From Absidia repens (lineage: Eukaryota > Mucoromycota > Mucoromycetes > Mucorales > Cunninghamellaceae), in assembly GCA_002105175.1 (NCBI GenBank), contig MCGE01000003.1:1995001-2059000 (forward strand): 64,000 bases of DNA, written 5' to 3'. The notes beneath the pieces were generated by a model, which worked only from the letters and a program-made list of their open reading frames with translations, was not told the DNA's origin and did no database searches. Every line of letters starts with the position of its first letter. Positions within the stretch are counted from its first letter, which is position 1. A program made the translations under genes and the position numbers. Below, one piece after another: positions 27,512 to 38,860 of this stretch.

Positions 27512-29717
27512 TTAGCTGCTGTCATTTTGTGGCGGTGTATTTCCGGTCTCGTTTCCAGAATCAGAGTTGTGACCAGTATCGTCATTGCGAGAAGAGCCGT
27601 CCCGATCCAGCTTTTTTTCATTGTTGTCGCCACTACCGTCATGATAACGATGATGATTATCCTGTTCCACCTTTTCGACATCCACGTTGCCATGAGAATG
27701 AATTGAACGACGATCCTGCATCGAGAGCGCATCAGCCTTGACGTCGTCTGTCGCAAATAGTACTTCAATTTGTTCCAAAGTCAGACCTTGAGTTTCGGGG
27801 AACCAAAAGTAGACCATAGGGAGAAAGGCAAGATTGAGGAAGGCAAACAAGATATACGTCCAGTAGGAAATACCTTCAAACAGGACGGGGGTGATTTCAG
27901 CCACGATAAAATTACCAAGCCAATTTGCAGCCGTGCTCAAGGAGTTGCCTTTTGCACGCATGGAGGTCGAGAAAATTTCACTTGGGTAAAGCCATGCCAT
28001 TCCTAGCCAGGATGCACCAAACACAAAGTTGTATAACATGGTAAACGCTGCCGCACCACTATCACCGCCTGGCGTGGAGATCACCCCGTTTTTGTAATCC
28101 GTCCCCGCCTTTTGACACCCTGCCAAGCAAATCAGCGTCACTGCCTGACCAACCAAACCCCATAACATAATCGCCCGTCGTCCGAACCTTTCAACAAAAA
28201 AGATAGGCAGTAACGTGCCAAGGAAATACACCACTGTATCTATACCCCCAAACATCATTGCCTACAAAAAAAAAAAGAATAAAATTATGTAAGTGACATT
28301 ATTTTCGTCTCTTCTTTTTTATGCATTGTTTCATACCATTTGTTGGGAAAATCCAGCGTTTGTGAAGACAGTTGTCAAGTAATATGTCGTAGCCTACACC
28401 ACACACAAAAAAAAAAAAAAAAAAAAAAAACATTAGTGATTTTTCCTTCCGTATTAAATATATATAAAAAAAAAGGAGGGCTGCACTTACATTAATACCA
28501 CAAAGTTGTTGAATGATTTGACTAAGCATTCCCAGACACACCCGGTACCGATTATTGAATTTCCCTTTGCTGAAGAGCTCCTTGTAAGACGCGACACCCA
28601 AACGACGTTCTAGTTCCATACCATCCCGGATTTCTTCGAATTCAGCAATACAGCGGGGATGTGTAGTATCTTCATCGGTCCATAGTCTTGCCAAAACTAG
28701 CTTTGCATCGTCAAACCTATCCTTGGAAACCAACCAGCGAGGGGTTTCGGGCAAGATAAATGTACCAAACAATAAAATAATGGCAAAGACAAGTTGAAAC
28801 GCAAGAGGAAACCGCCAAGCAAATTCACCACCAACAAAAAAGAGACCAAATTCAAGCCAGTAAGCAATCGACATGCCAACCACCAGTAATGTACATTCAA
28901 AACAGATATTTGCACCTCGCGATTGTGGTGGTGCAATTTCGGACTACAAAAGATATCATAATAAAGATTGAGTTCACTTCCATTTTTTTTTTTTTGTTCA
29001 TAGGTAGGTATCTACGACTTGCTTACTTGGTATACAGGTACAGTAGCAGTAATCATGCCATTGCCAACGCCAGTGACAATACGGGATACAATAGCCATAG
29101 CCAAATTACTCATAGCGGTTTGTAGCACGGCGCCAATGATTAAAATGATAGCCCCAACACGGATGGTCACCTTTCGGCCCAGGATGTCACCGATTTTACC
29201 ACAGGACAGTGCACCAAACATACACCCTAATAAAAAATAAAACAGATAGTAAGTATGCAAGTGTGTATCTGGATGTACGCGTGTATGGATATGTGCGTGT
29301 ATGGGTGTGTGTATGATAGATAAAGGAGAATGAGTAAAATGGAACCTATATACCATACCTATTTCATAAAGAGCAACTACAGAGCCAATAGTGGCTGCAT
29401 TGGGGCTACCCATAAGATCTTTCCAGTGTTCATTCTGCAAAAGAGTATTAATATGATATGATGAGTTCCAGTCTTCTATTTCGTTTCCTTTTCAGACGTT
29501 GTATTTACCGTGATGATCCCCGACATAACACCCTTCAAAAGCCAAAACGTGTAAATAATATCAGTATTAGCATGCATTTTTTTTTTCAATTTCTTTGTTC
29601 TGGTTTTCCATATATCGTCAATTGATGCATGTTTACCTGATCATAGCCAAAAAGTAAAAATCCAGTAGCGGCAAGTGTTGTTGAAGCGCCAAATAAAGCT
29701 TTTCCTTTTAAAGGCAT
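27512..29717 (-). CDS. MFS sugar transporter (hexose transporter-like)
   Basis: Membrane sugar carrier of the Sugar_tr family. About eight exons join in phase into roughly 540 aa with about 12 hydrophobic segments. Family signatures are present: FGYDQGVMSG after TM1, GDILGRKVTIRVGA between TM2 and TM3, GVGNGMITATVPVYQSEIAP, and PETPRWLV. They continue with QQLCGINATTYYLTTVF, RFGRRAIMLWG and the final FPETQGLTLEQIEVLF. The C-terminal tail of about 70 residues is cytosolic, hydrophilic and His/Asp/Asn-rich. The start MPLKGKALFG sits directly before TM1, so the N-terminal tail is short. Substrate cannot be told from sequence. It is divergent from the GDP-mannose pyrophosphorylase gene, 1.55 kb away. 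Confidence 0.92.
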
Positions 29718-31268
29718 TTTTTTTAGATTATGAATGCAAGGAGGAAGAAGCCGAAAGAAAAAGAAGTAGAGAAAATAAAAGAAGAAAGAAAGGTTAAAAA
29801 ATACGGCAGTCGTTGATTCCCCGCATTTTTATATTTTTTTGCTTTTTAAGGTTACATTGAATCCCCGCACACATCCCATCGCATAAAATCAAGTGTAAGA
29901 AAACACCCTCCCTCTTTTTTTTTTCTAATGCATTAGAGCATGCAATCGAAAAATAATAAATTGACCAATCATTCTTCTATTTTACGATGCTCCTTCTTTA
30001 TATAGAATAGATGTCCGTTTCTTTTTTTTCCGAGAGGTTGAACCACAAAAATGCCACATGAGGGCAGGGATTAAAAAAAAAGTCATCGCGCATCCCAAAA
30101 CGTTCAAATTCTTTTGTTTCGGCCAACCAGGCACAACCTCCATTTAGTATGTGTATGTTAATTAAACAGTATCATCTTAGAAGTAACGGCTGAGAGTACG
30201 TGCGCACCCTTTTTCTTCGATATATTTTTACATGAACGGTTTATTCACTTTTTCATAATGATGTCACACTGTAAAAAACAATGGATCTTGAGATCGAAGT
30301 TGTACAAGTGTTTTGTGAGCCAACCTCAGAAAAGGAGTACTTTCATAAAAAAAAAAATAGTCTACAAATAGATTGATCATCTTTTACGTTGCACCGATTG
30401 TTGATGTGTTATCATATCGATTACAAGCTAACAGGAATTTGTTTTACTAACCACATTATCCATTGTTAGGCTTATACTAAACACGGTAAAGACCGAGAAC
30501 TTGGTTCGCCCGCCAAGTGGTCTGAGACAGAAAAAAAAAAACCAGCCTCGCAGCATAAGAAAAAAGAAAACGTGGACAATAGAAATATGCTGGGCTGTGA
30601 ATGTATCTTCAATATATTACAAATCGAACCAGGTGTTTATTTATAAAAGAATCATACCATATACGTCCGTCTCGCTCGTAACGACAATGGATAATGAAAT
30701 GTAAGTTTATCATTATTTTGCCAATGTGTTACCCAAATAAACAAGGAATTGTTTGAGTGTATACATTTCTGTATTCTTTGCTAATGCTATTTTGGTAAAG
30801 CTGACAGGATTCTATCATACAAAATAATAATAATAATAAAAAAGTTCTCCCTAATTGATGATGATGATCATACTGGATCATCAACGCCATCACTATCGTC
30901 ATATCACCATGGTCATGTTTTTGATATTTTTTCTTCGGACTTCTTTTTTTTTTTTTTTTTTTTTTTGAAAAGACCAACAAAAGAATGATAGGTATGTAAT
31001 ACATTTCGAGTTGTAATACGAATATACCATACTGTCTAGGCCAAGATTATGCGTGCAAGCTCATTTTCGATTCCCGACATTCTGCGTTGACCAGAAAAAA
31101 ATAAAACAACAGCCCACCTTTCCCCTTTTTTTTTTTTCCTTTCCTTTTTTTTAAATAAGAAGAAGCCTCTCACTCTCTTACTTCATCTACATTGGCTCCC
31201 GAATAGCATCAATAACTACGTTACCAATACCACAGGCGCAAAAAAAAAAAAAAAAAACAACAGTCAAT
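29718..31268. promoter_or_regulatory. divergent intergenic region, transporter and GDP-mannose pyrophosphorylase
   Basis: This 1.55 kb region lies between divergent genes. It holds several A/T runs, including a T run near 30945-30967 and an A run at 31241-31257 just before the downstream start. I see no RNA gene or repeat-family copy. Confidence 0.4.
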
Positions 31269-32557
31269 ATGAAAGCTCTTATTCTTGTTGGAGGTAAAGC
31301 ATCACCACCATCTTTCAAATGATACCACGAAACATAGATTCATCTTCGTTTATTTTTTTTTTTTTTAAAAAAAAAAAATTCTCCATTAGGATTTGGTACA
31401 CGACTTCGACCTTTGACACTCACACTTCCCAAACCTCTCGTTGAATTCGGCAATCGGCCCATGATCCTTCATCAAATCGAATACCTTGCCAAGGCGGGGG
31501 TAACAGATATTGTGCTTGCGGTCAACTACCGTCCTGAAATCATGGTGGCGGCACTGCAATCGTATGAAAAGGAATACAACGTCAAGATCACCTTTTCGGT
31601 GGAAACGGAACCTTTGGGCACGGCGGGACCTTTGGCCCTGGCACGCGGGATTTTGGCCAAGGATGATTCGCCATTTTTCGTGTTGAACAGTGACATTACG
31701 TGTGACTATCCGTTTGAACAGCTGCGCGATTTCCATTTGTCTCACAAGAACGAAGGTACCATTGTGGTCACCAAAGTAGACGATCCTTCCAAGTACGGTG
31801 TGATTGTCAACCAACCGGGCCATGCTTCCAAAATTGAACGGTTTGTGGAAAAACCAAAGGAATTCATTAGCAACAAGATTAATGCCGGGATCTATATTCT
31901 TAACCCCTCTGTATTGGACCGCATTCAGGTAATGTTATATATATATATATACTAGGGGATTTGAATCGAACAAGACAGACGTGGAACTGATACATACATT
32001 TATTCTTATGTTACTTATACTAGCTCAAGCCTACATCAATCGAAAAGGATGTGTTCCCATTTGTGGCGCAAGATGGAGAATTGCACACGTTTGATTTGGA
32101 TGGATTTTGGATGGATATTGGTCAACCCAAGGACTTCCTTACGGGCACATGTTTGTACCTTTCACACCTGGCCAAAAAGCAATCCGAGCTGTTAACTGAT
32201 CCTGCAACACAAGACTTTGTACACAAGGGAAATGTCATGGTGCATCCTTCGGCCAAGATTGGCAAAGACTGTAGGATTGGACCGAATGTGGTGATTGGAC
32301 CGAATGTGACGGTGGGTGACGGTGTACGGCTCCAACGGTGTGTCATTCTGGAAGGCGCTGCCATCAAGGATTTTGCTTGGGTGCATTCTAGTATCATTGG
32401 ATGGCACTCTACCGTAGGGCGCTGGTCGCGTATCGAAGGGCATTCTGTCTTAGGCGATGATGTGACAGTCAAGGACGAAATCTATGTGAATGGTGGCTCC
32501 ATTTTACCCCACAAATCTATCTCTGCCAACATTACTGAACCTCAAATTATTATGTAG
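31269..32557 (+). CDS. MPG1: mannose-1-phosphate guanylyltransferase (GDP-mannose pyrophosphorylase)
   Basis: Makes GDP-mannose from mannose-1-phosphate and GTP, the donor for N- and O-glycosylation, GPI anchors and wall mannan. Cytosolic. Three exons (31269-31293, 31390-31928 and 32024-32557) join in phase into 365 aa, the usual fungal length. The nucleotidyltransferase signature is at the very N-terminus ([18 protein letters not shown], then [12 protein letters not shown]). The metal site ([14 protein letters not shown]) and the sugar-binding region ([21 protein letters not shown]) follow, then [19 protein letters not shown]-terminal left-handed beta helix with hexapeptide repeats ([20 protein letters not shown]) is complete, and it ends ITEPQIIM. 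Nothing is missing. Orthologs are called PSA1/VIG9/SRB1/MPG1. Confidence 0.97.
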
Positions 32558-33368
32558 ATATGTGTCCTCCATTCCCTCCCCCATTAGTTTATTTGTTATT
32601 GTTTCCTTACTAGTTTTTATTTTATTTTCTCTCAGTTTTATCTTTTTTTTTTTCTTTGTCGATCCCTTTTGTTATTAATATTTTGTTGATCATCCTCGTC
32701 TTATATTTCCCCGAGACACACATACACACACACACACCATATATTATATACAAAACATCTCAATAAAAGACAATTTTTTGTTTTTGACTTTTTATGAATG
32801 ATCATGTAGCACCAGATATTATATACGGAAATACAGGTTGTCCATATTTTTATATGTTGATAGGGATGTTGCTGTTTATACCCAGTCACATTTCTATAAC
32901 TATCGTCCTTGTTTTTTTTTTTTTCTGGTATCATATGTAACTGGATTATAAACGTCCATTTTATGGTATTGATTGGCTAATACTAAAGGGTGGGGTTTAC
33001 TTGCGGTCAGTCGGCATAATGAAAAGAGAATTTATACGGCACTGTCCCGGTGGATCTCAAGTTTGCACATAAAAAATTCACCAACGAATAGAAATGCTAT
33101 ACAGAGACTCACTACAGCAAACATAGTCGCTTCTTATTATGTTTAATTACAACATATTAATATATACGGTTTTATAGTAATACCCTGTTTTTCCTGATCG
33201 TTCGAATTTCAAAAAAAAAAAAAAAAAAAAAGCGGGCCCTGGTTTTTGCCTTGGGCTGAGCTCAAAATTGCGTAAAAGGGGGAGGAGGAGGGAGTACAAT
33301 CTCAAAAGCAAAATTGTTGTGCTTTTTTTTTCACTCGCTTTCTTCACTCTTTTTTTTATTTTTCTCGC
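32558..33368. other. intergenic: 3' flank of MPG1 and upstream of the kinase
   Basis: A poly(A) signal CAATAAAAG lies near 32760. There is an ACACACAC patch near 32717-32737 and an A run at 33211-33230. No gene is seen. Confidence 0.4.
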
Positions 33369-35165
33369 ATGGCAAATAAAACAACAATAGCAACACCAAC
33401 GGACAGCTCTCATTCGTTTTTAACGACAGTTAGAAAGAAACAAGTGGCATATACCGACACCCATCCGTTCTATGGCGAGTGTCGAGACGTGGAAGATTTT
33501 GAAAAATTGAATCGTGTGGGTGAAGGCACTTATGGTGTGGTTTAGTAAGAATTCATATGATGAAGAGGGCCGGCGGGAAGGGACTTTTGTTCGTTGATAC
33601 TCATCGTTTTTCTTCTTTTTCCTTTGGGATAGTCGTGTAAAGGATACCGAGTCCGGTAAAGTGGTTGCACTCAAGAAGATCAGAATGGAACGTGAAATGG
33701 ACGGTCTGCCCATCTCCAGCCTACGAGAAATCAGTCTACTCAAACGTATGCAACATCCTAATATTGTCAATGTCTCAGACGTAGCCGTGGGGCCTAAATT
33801 GGAATCTATCTTTTTGGTCATGGAATATTGTGAGCAAGACTTGGGGACTCTGTTGGATATGATATCAACTCCATACACAGCCTCAGAAGGTAAAAAATTT
33901 GAATGTATATATGTATATATGGTCTTCTTACTGTACGTTTTTACCCTGTTTTTGACATAAATATAGTGAAATGTTTGATGGTACAACTATTAAGAGGATT
34001 GGAATACTGTCATAGTCACTCTATCATTCACCGGTATGTATGGACAGTATTATCCAGAGGGTGGAGTGAATCGAGTGGGGTAAAAAACCAAAAGACTAGA
34101 AGCCGCTGCCATTGATTTGAACTGACATATTCATGTCTTTCGCTTTTTAGTGATCTGAAAATGTCAAATTTATTACTCACGTCGACTGGACTGTTGAAAA
34201 TTGGTAGGCTGATACGATTTTTTTTGGGGGGGGGATTAGATTGGAACGTTGCGGAGGGTAACTTTTTTTGGCTTTTTATCGTAGCGGATTTTGGGTTAGC
34301 ACGGACACTCAGCTTACCAGGCAAGCCAATGACACCCAATGTAGTCACTTTATGGTATCGATCACCTGAGTTAATCTATGGGGATGCCAACTATACAACA
34401 GCGATTGATTTATGGTAAATCAAGAAAAGCCCGGGAATTGCAGAGAAAAAGGGATTACACACCTCACACCACTAACTTGGTTTATTTATTTATTTATTAG
34501 GTCCGCGGGGTGTATCATGGGAGAACTCTTACAACATCGGCCATTATTACCGGGTACAACGGAACAATCACAACTCAATTTGATTGTCAAGTTGCTTGGC
34601 ACACCCAATGATCACATCTGGCCAGGTTTCACACAACTTCCTTTAGGCAAAGCACTCTTACTCCCAAAACAAGATAAGAATACCCTTAAGTTGGTCTTTC
34701 CTCGCATATCCGATCAAACAACACATCTGATGGCTGGTCTTCTTACTTACAATCCTCGGTCGCGGCTCAATGTTAGGCAGGCATTACAACATCCTTACTT
34801 TAGAGAGTCCCCTCGAGGTAAGTTTTTATTTTTGGTGTGCTGAATGAATTGTCAACGTACACTGTTTATTCATTGGCTTTTTTTTGGGGGGTGGGTGTAT
34901 ATAGCTCAGGATCCTTCCATGTTACCTACTTATCCCGAAATCCGGAATATATTGTCAGAAAAGGAAAAGTAAGTTTACCGGGAGGAGGGATAGCGAATGT
35001 ATGAGAAAGCTCACCCTTTTGAACAATTTGTTTTTAATTTTTTACCACAGGACTCGAAGGGCCCATGACGAAGAGCGAAAACGGCGCATGATCCATGTGA
35101 CAGGTGGACCTGATGATGATGGAAATATTTTGACGAAATACAAAAGACAAAGAGCACTTGGATAG
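33369..35165 (+). CDS. CDK10: cyclin-dependent kinase, CDK10 (PISSLRE) type
   Basis: Ser/Thr kinase of the CDK10/CDK11 branch; animal CDK10 partners cyclin M and is linked to transcription and growth control. Eight or nine short exons join in phase into roughly 400 aa. The kinase core is complete: Gly loop GEGTYGVVY, Lys in VALKKIRME, and the cyclin-binding helix [13 protein letters not shown]. This is the PISSLRE form of CDK10, not the PITSLRE form of CDK11. The [11 protein letters not shown] catalytic loop and ADFGLAR follow, then the T-loop [16 protein letters not shown] with its activating Thr, and [11 protein letters not shown]. An N-terminal extension of about 45 residues precedes the kinase, and a basic C-terminus (KYKRQRALG) ends it. 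Yeast lacks a CDK10, so orthology rests on the motif. Confidence 0.92.
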
Positions 35166-35410
35166 AATCGTAGCTTAGTCAACTATTCTCTTTTAGCTTT
35201 ATATCTATATGTAGACACATGCACACACATTCTTGTTATATTATTTTGTATATTCATTCTTTATTGTAATAAAAAAAATGTATATTTGTTTATTTGTTTA
35301 AAATAGAAGTATTCAACTAGAAACTAGTGTATATTTAGGTGTTGTCGCCATCTATATGAAATCTCGCCCCTCACCCACTTTTTTTTTTTTTTTTTTTTTT
35401 TTTTGGGTAG

Positions 35411-35748
35411 GTGCGAACTGGATTATGGTGCATGTTACTACTTGGACTACGTGGTGTGGATGATGCAGGCATTGCAAGAGAATATGCGCTGAGCAACTTG
35501 GGTTACTGGCGTAAACCTTGATAAAAATAAAAATAAAAAAATGCAAAAAGCAGTGATATCATACATTAATGATTTTTTTCGTCTGTCTGGATATATATTG
35601 TAGTGAGCGATGAAGAAGTTCAACGTCATGCGGATCATAAAAATATTCCCGTTGAAATAATGAAGTTGACATGTCTGCTCCGTAAGTCTATACAATGGCG
35701 CCTTTGCCTGTGTAAGTGATTGTCAAAGCAACAACACTCATTTCTTCC

Positions 35749-35780
<32 letters not shown>

Positions 35781-36054
35781 TGGGTGAATGATAAATACGA
35801 GGCAATGAAGATTTGCTTGGCATCCTTGCAAGAACAGTGGATCCATTGATATGTACGTACAAACTGAATGCGGGATCAGTGTGGATGAAATCAACGAACT
35901 GCGACAATTGATAGTGGTTTATATTCCATTTGAACAAAAGCAATTCTACCGTGGCCAAGTGACACCGACATCCTATGCAAATATTTTTGGTGGTGATGGT
36001 CCTCGCTCCCTTTATAACCCATTTTTCCCTCTTAGCACTTATATCAGTTATTAG
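35411..36054 (+). pseudogene. decayed tyrosine phosphatase (Y_phosphatase3-like) fragment
   Basis: Exon-like pieces read VRTGLWCMLLLGLRGVDDAG and then REYALSNLGYW (35411-35510, donor GTAAAC). LSDEEVQRHADHKN follows (35604-35681, donor GTAAGT). A later piece reads AMKICLASLQEQWIH and, after a stop at 35847-35849 and a change of frame, DMYVQTECGISVDEINELRQL. The order matches the C-terminal half of the phosphatase family that has the HCxxGKDRTG loop, ending in a GSVEAYL-like helix and a DEEIxxLR helix. The Cys-containing P-loop exon is not found in the 240 bases upstream, where a T run sits instead. The DRTG aspartate reads as Val. It has therefore lost its 5' part, shifted frame and probably lost a splice acceptor. 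Confidence 0.6.
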
Positions 36055-36819
36055 GTTTGTAGAATACATAATGTAGTTTATTTTTTATGTATGAAAATTT
36101 TTACATTGACATATTTATGATATTCATTGTTAATCATCCAATAAACATATTCCTATGGAACTTTTGCAAAAAGCAGAATGTATGTGTAAAATGTGGCCGT
36201 ATGATCAAATGATAAAAATATGGGAAACATTCTGGCTAGTGGGGGTGCTATGTACATTGGCAACGGTTACATGGGTAATGTGCTATGGTGCATTTTAGCA
36301 GAAAAAAAAAAAACAAAAAAAAAACATTTGGGTAGCATGGAAAACGCTAAGGATATTATTTTATTTGACAATAAACGTTGCACCGCGTAAGATGATAGTA
36401 AATATAAACAGGAACAGCGTTATACGGCTGGTGTGTTTTATTCATCTATTAACGAGAGAGGGGGGTATAACCTGTCTAATATCTTAATTTAAGATCCATA
36501 TCTAACTTCCTTGCCTAACTTTACATCTATGACTTTGAAATATTGGTCCACGTCCATTTCTGGATTATTGGCACCTCATTTTTTTTCCTTTTGTGTCTCC
36601 AGTATTTAACCCCGCCTCAAAATAATTAGCATTAATACTAGCACCACTGTTGCTACCCAATATAATTCACCAAAAGTGCAAAATGCAGAGGAGACTGACG
36701 ACAAAACACTCTGAGGTGTACTGTTTTTTTGTTTTTTTTTTTTTTTTACACAAGCACATGCCATTTCTCCTACACATAAATACACACACACCGGATTTCA
36801 CTCATGCCCATTCAACGAG
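36055..36819. other. intergenic, 0.8 kb, no gene seen
   Basis: AT-rich sequence with A-runs near 36303-36323 and a T run near 36723-36746. No coding-like frame is found. Confidence 0.35.
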
Positions 36820-37660
36820 ACAATAATAGACATGAAAGAGATTAAAGGTAAAAAGACAAGACATGTTTAATTATATATGTATACAGTATAAACAATGACA
36901 ACTAGCACTAACCTAAGCTAATGGCACTATTTTGCAATGAAGGCTAATCTAGTGGAAGTTGGAAATCACGAATCCAAAATGAAGGGGTTTCCCCATGATT
37001 GTTTGTTTTGCATTTTTCAAAATGCCTCTAATTCAAATTCTAACACTAATCCTAGATCACCAGTATTCCAATGAGGCTTGCCATCATATCATTCAGACTT
37101 CCATGAAAAAAAAAAAAAAAAAAAAAAGAAAGAAAGAAAAGAAGGAAAGGAGAAGAGAGAGAGCCTAAAAAAAATAAGAATTCATGTGTGCGGACCCTAA
37201 ATTGAATTTTTTAACACGTTCAATGATGTCTAAGCACTATCCTACATTTATTTTTCGACGCACACAAAAAAAAAGTTACTAAGTCTTTCTCATGCCTTGT
37301 ACAATAGATCTCTTTTTACCAGTCCTTTTAGATTAGTATTGCCACTTGTTATGTTTCAATAAAAGATATCCTATTTGTCTTTTTCATGCCCTGTACTGTA
37401 TTGTATATACTGTTAAATACCATTATACAATTGTGTCTCTAGATTAGTGGTCATTATCCTTCAATAAAAAGTATCACTAAATATCACTTTAGATTTCCTC
37501 ATGCTTCATCCAATGGTTCTTCCGTTAAATCCTTTGCTACTATGAACCCTCGACTTCAGTTTTAGAATTTACCAATGCCCTTTAATATGGTATGTCTTTT
37601 TATTAACCGTCCTCTAATTAATTGTGTAGTCAACAATGTCGTCACTGTAGCTATGTTTTT
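36820..37660. repeat. dispersed repeat family, copy 6 (minus) joined to plus-oriented tail units
   Basis: From 36820 to about 37190 the core is reversed: GAAGGGGTTTCCCCATGATT near 36981, then CTAACACTAATCCTAGATCA near 37039. Its GTGTGCGG end is near 37186. Plus-oriented tail units then follow from about 37280 (TTTCTCATGCCTTGTACAAT, TTAGATTAGTATTG and repeated CAATAAA). They end at CTAATTAATTGTGTAG just before the CATACA microsatellite. The head-to-head arrangement resembles the 25.4-26.1 kb hairpin after loss of one core. The core shares a GCATTTTTCAAAATGC variant with copy 8 at 53.5 kb. Confidence 0.65.
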
Positions 37661-37668
37661 TTCTCCTC

Positions 37669-37806
<138 letters not shown>

Positions 37807-37984
37807 TGTACTGGACATATCAAAAACAATGAGAGGTAGAGACATTATACTGTATCTTTAAAAGATTTTTATTGAGACAAAAATAATAAATGGATAATAA
37901 TATCAAATAAAAGCAAGTGATTTGTGTTTTATTGTATCGAATGATTGATTGCATAAATGTTCTAAGTCTAAGGATAAAGTTGAC

Positions 37985-38860
37985 TGTATCATGACAAAGG
38001 GTATAATGGTGGACTGTTTCCTAGACTTGATTCCGGTTGTATCTTGAATTGAGGACCCCATGGATGCTGTATATACTTGACTTGCTTTGGCAGTAGTCGG
38101 TAGAGCACGACAGAGGTAGAATTTAGTTTTCCATTTACTATCAAGGATATAGAGTAAAGTTTGATTTGGAATCCACCACTACGAGGAAAAAAAATTGTTC
38201 AGTGTTCATTCTTAATAAAGGACTTTTTTTTATTTTTTCTTATCTTGCTTCCATCCAGAGTAAAAAGGGATCCAATAGCAAATGGCAGACAAGAAGGCAG
38301 ACGGTCACACCAGAGTCCAATTAGTCTTTTGAGAGATCAGCACAGTAATCTTACTACGTAGGCATCATAGGTCACCCGTATAGAGATCACCACGAGACTA
38401 AAACCCTTTATGGTTTTGATTGCTCCGTTGACCAAAGGAGAGGAATTCAAACGAACCCCCCACCTGAACAATAACGGTTTCGAATTTGCATGCCACTAGA
38501 GATTTGTGCAAAGCAACATCGCAAGAGATATAGTGCAAAGCAACATCAGCACGCGGACCCCACAAAGAAGCAGAGAAAGTCAGGAAAAAGGCAAAACTAA
38601 AAAAGATTTGCCCTTCCCCATACGACCAACTCTGTTGTGATCCCATCAATGCCAAATCTTGTCTGCCAAGTGCTGTTCCGTCAATTCCTGTCCGCCTTGA
38701 TAGAAAAAGTGGCCTTGAATCGTAATATAAAGAAGAAAATTAGTTAGTATTGCAGTTAAACATGCTGTATAAACTTTTCTTTTTAAAAAGAACTGACCTT
38801 GGTGTTTTCCATACTGGCAGCAGTATGTGCTGTATATTTTGTTTGAAAAAAGATTGAAAA
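37985..38860 (-). pseudogene. possible decayed coding sequence of unknown family
   Basis: The minus strand shows several open, protein-like stretches in order but in different frames. A start-like MENTK near 38800 precedes a potential donor, then QGGQELTEQHLADKIW (about 38700-38645) ends at a stop. An open 85-codon frame runs from 38655 to 38398. KITVLISQKTNWTLV (about 38355-38310) comes next. The last stretch runs from an AG at about 38183 and includes KLYSISLIVNGKLNSTSV, ending in NSPPLYPLS at a stop near 38000. Stops and frame changes separate the pieces. I do not recognise the protein. Chance open frames cannot be excluded. Confidence 0.28.
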
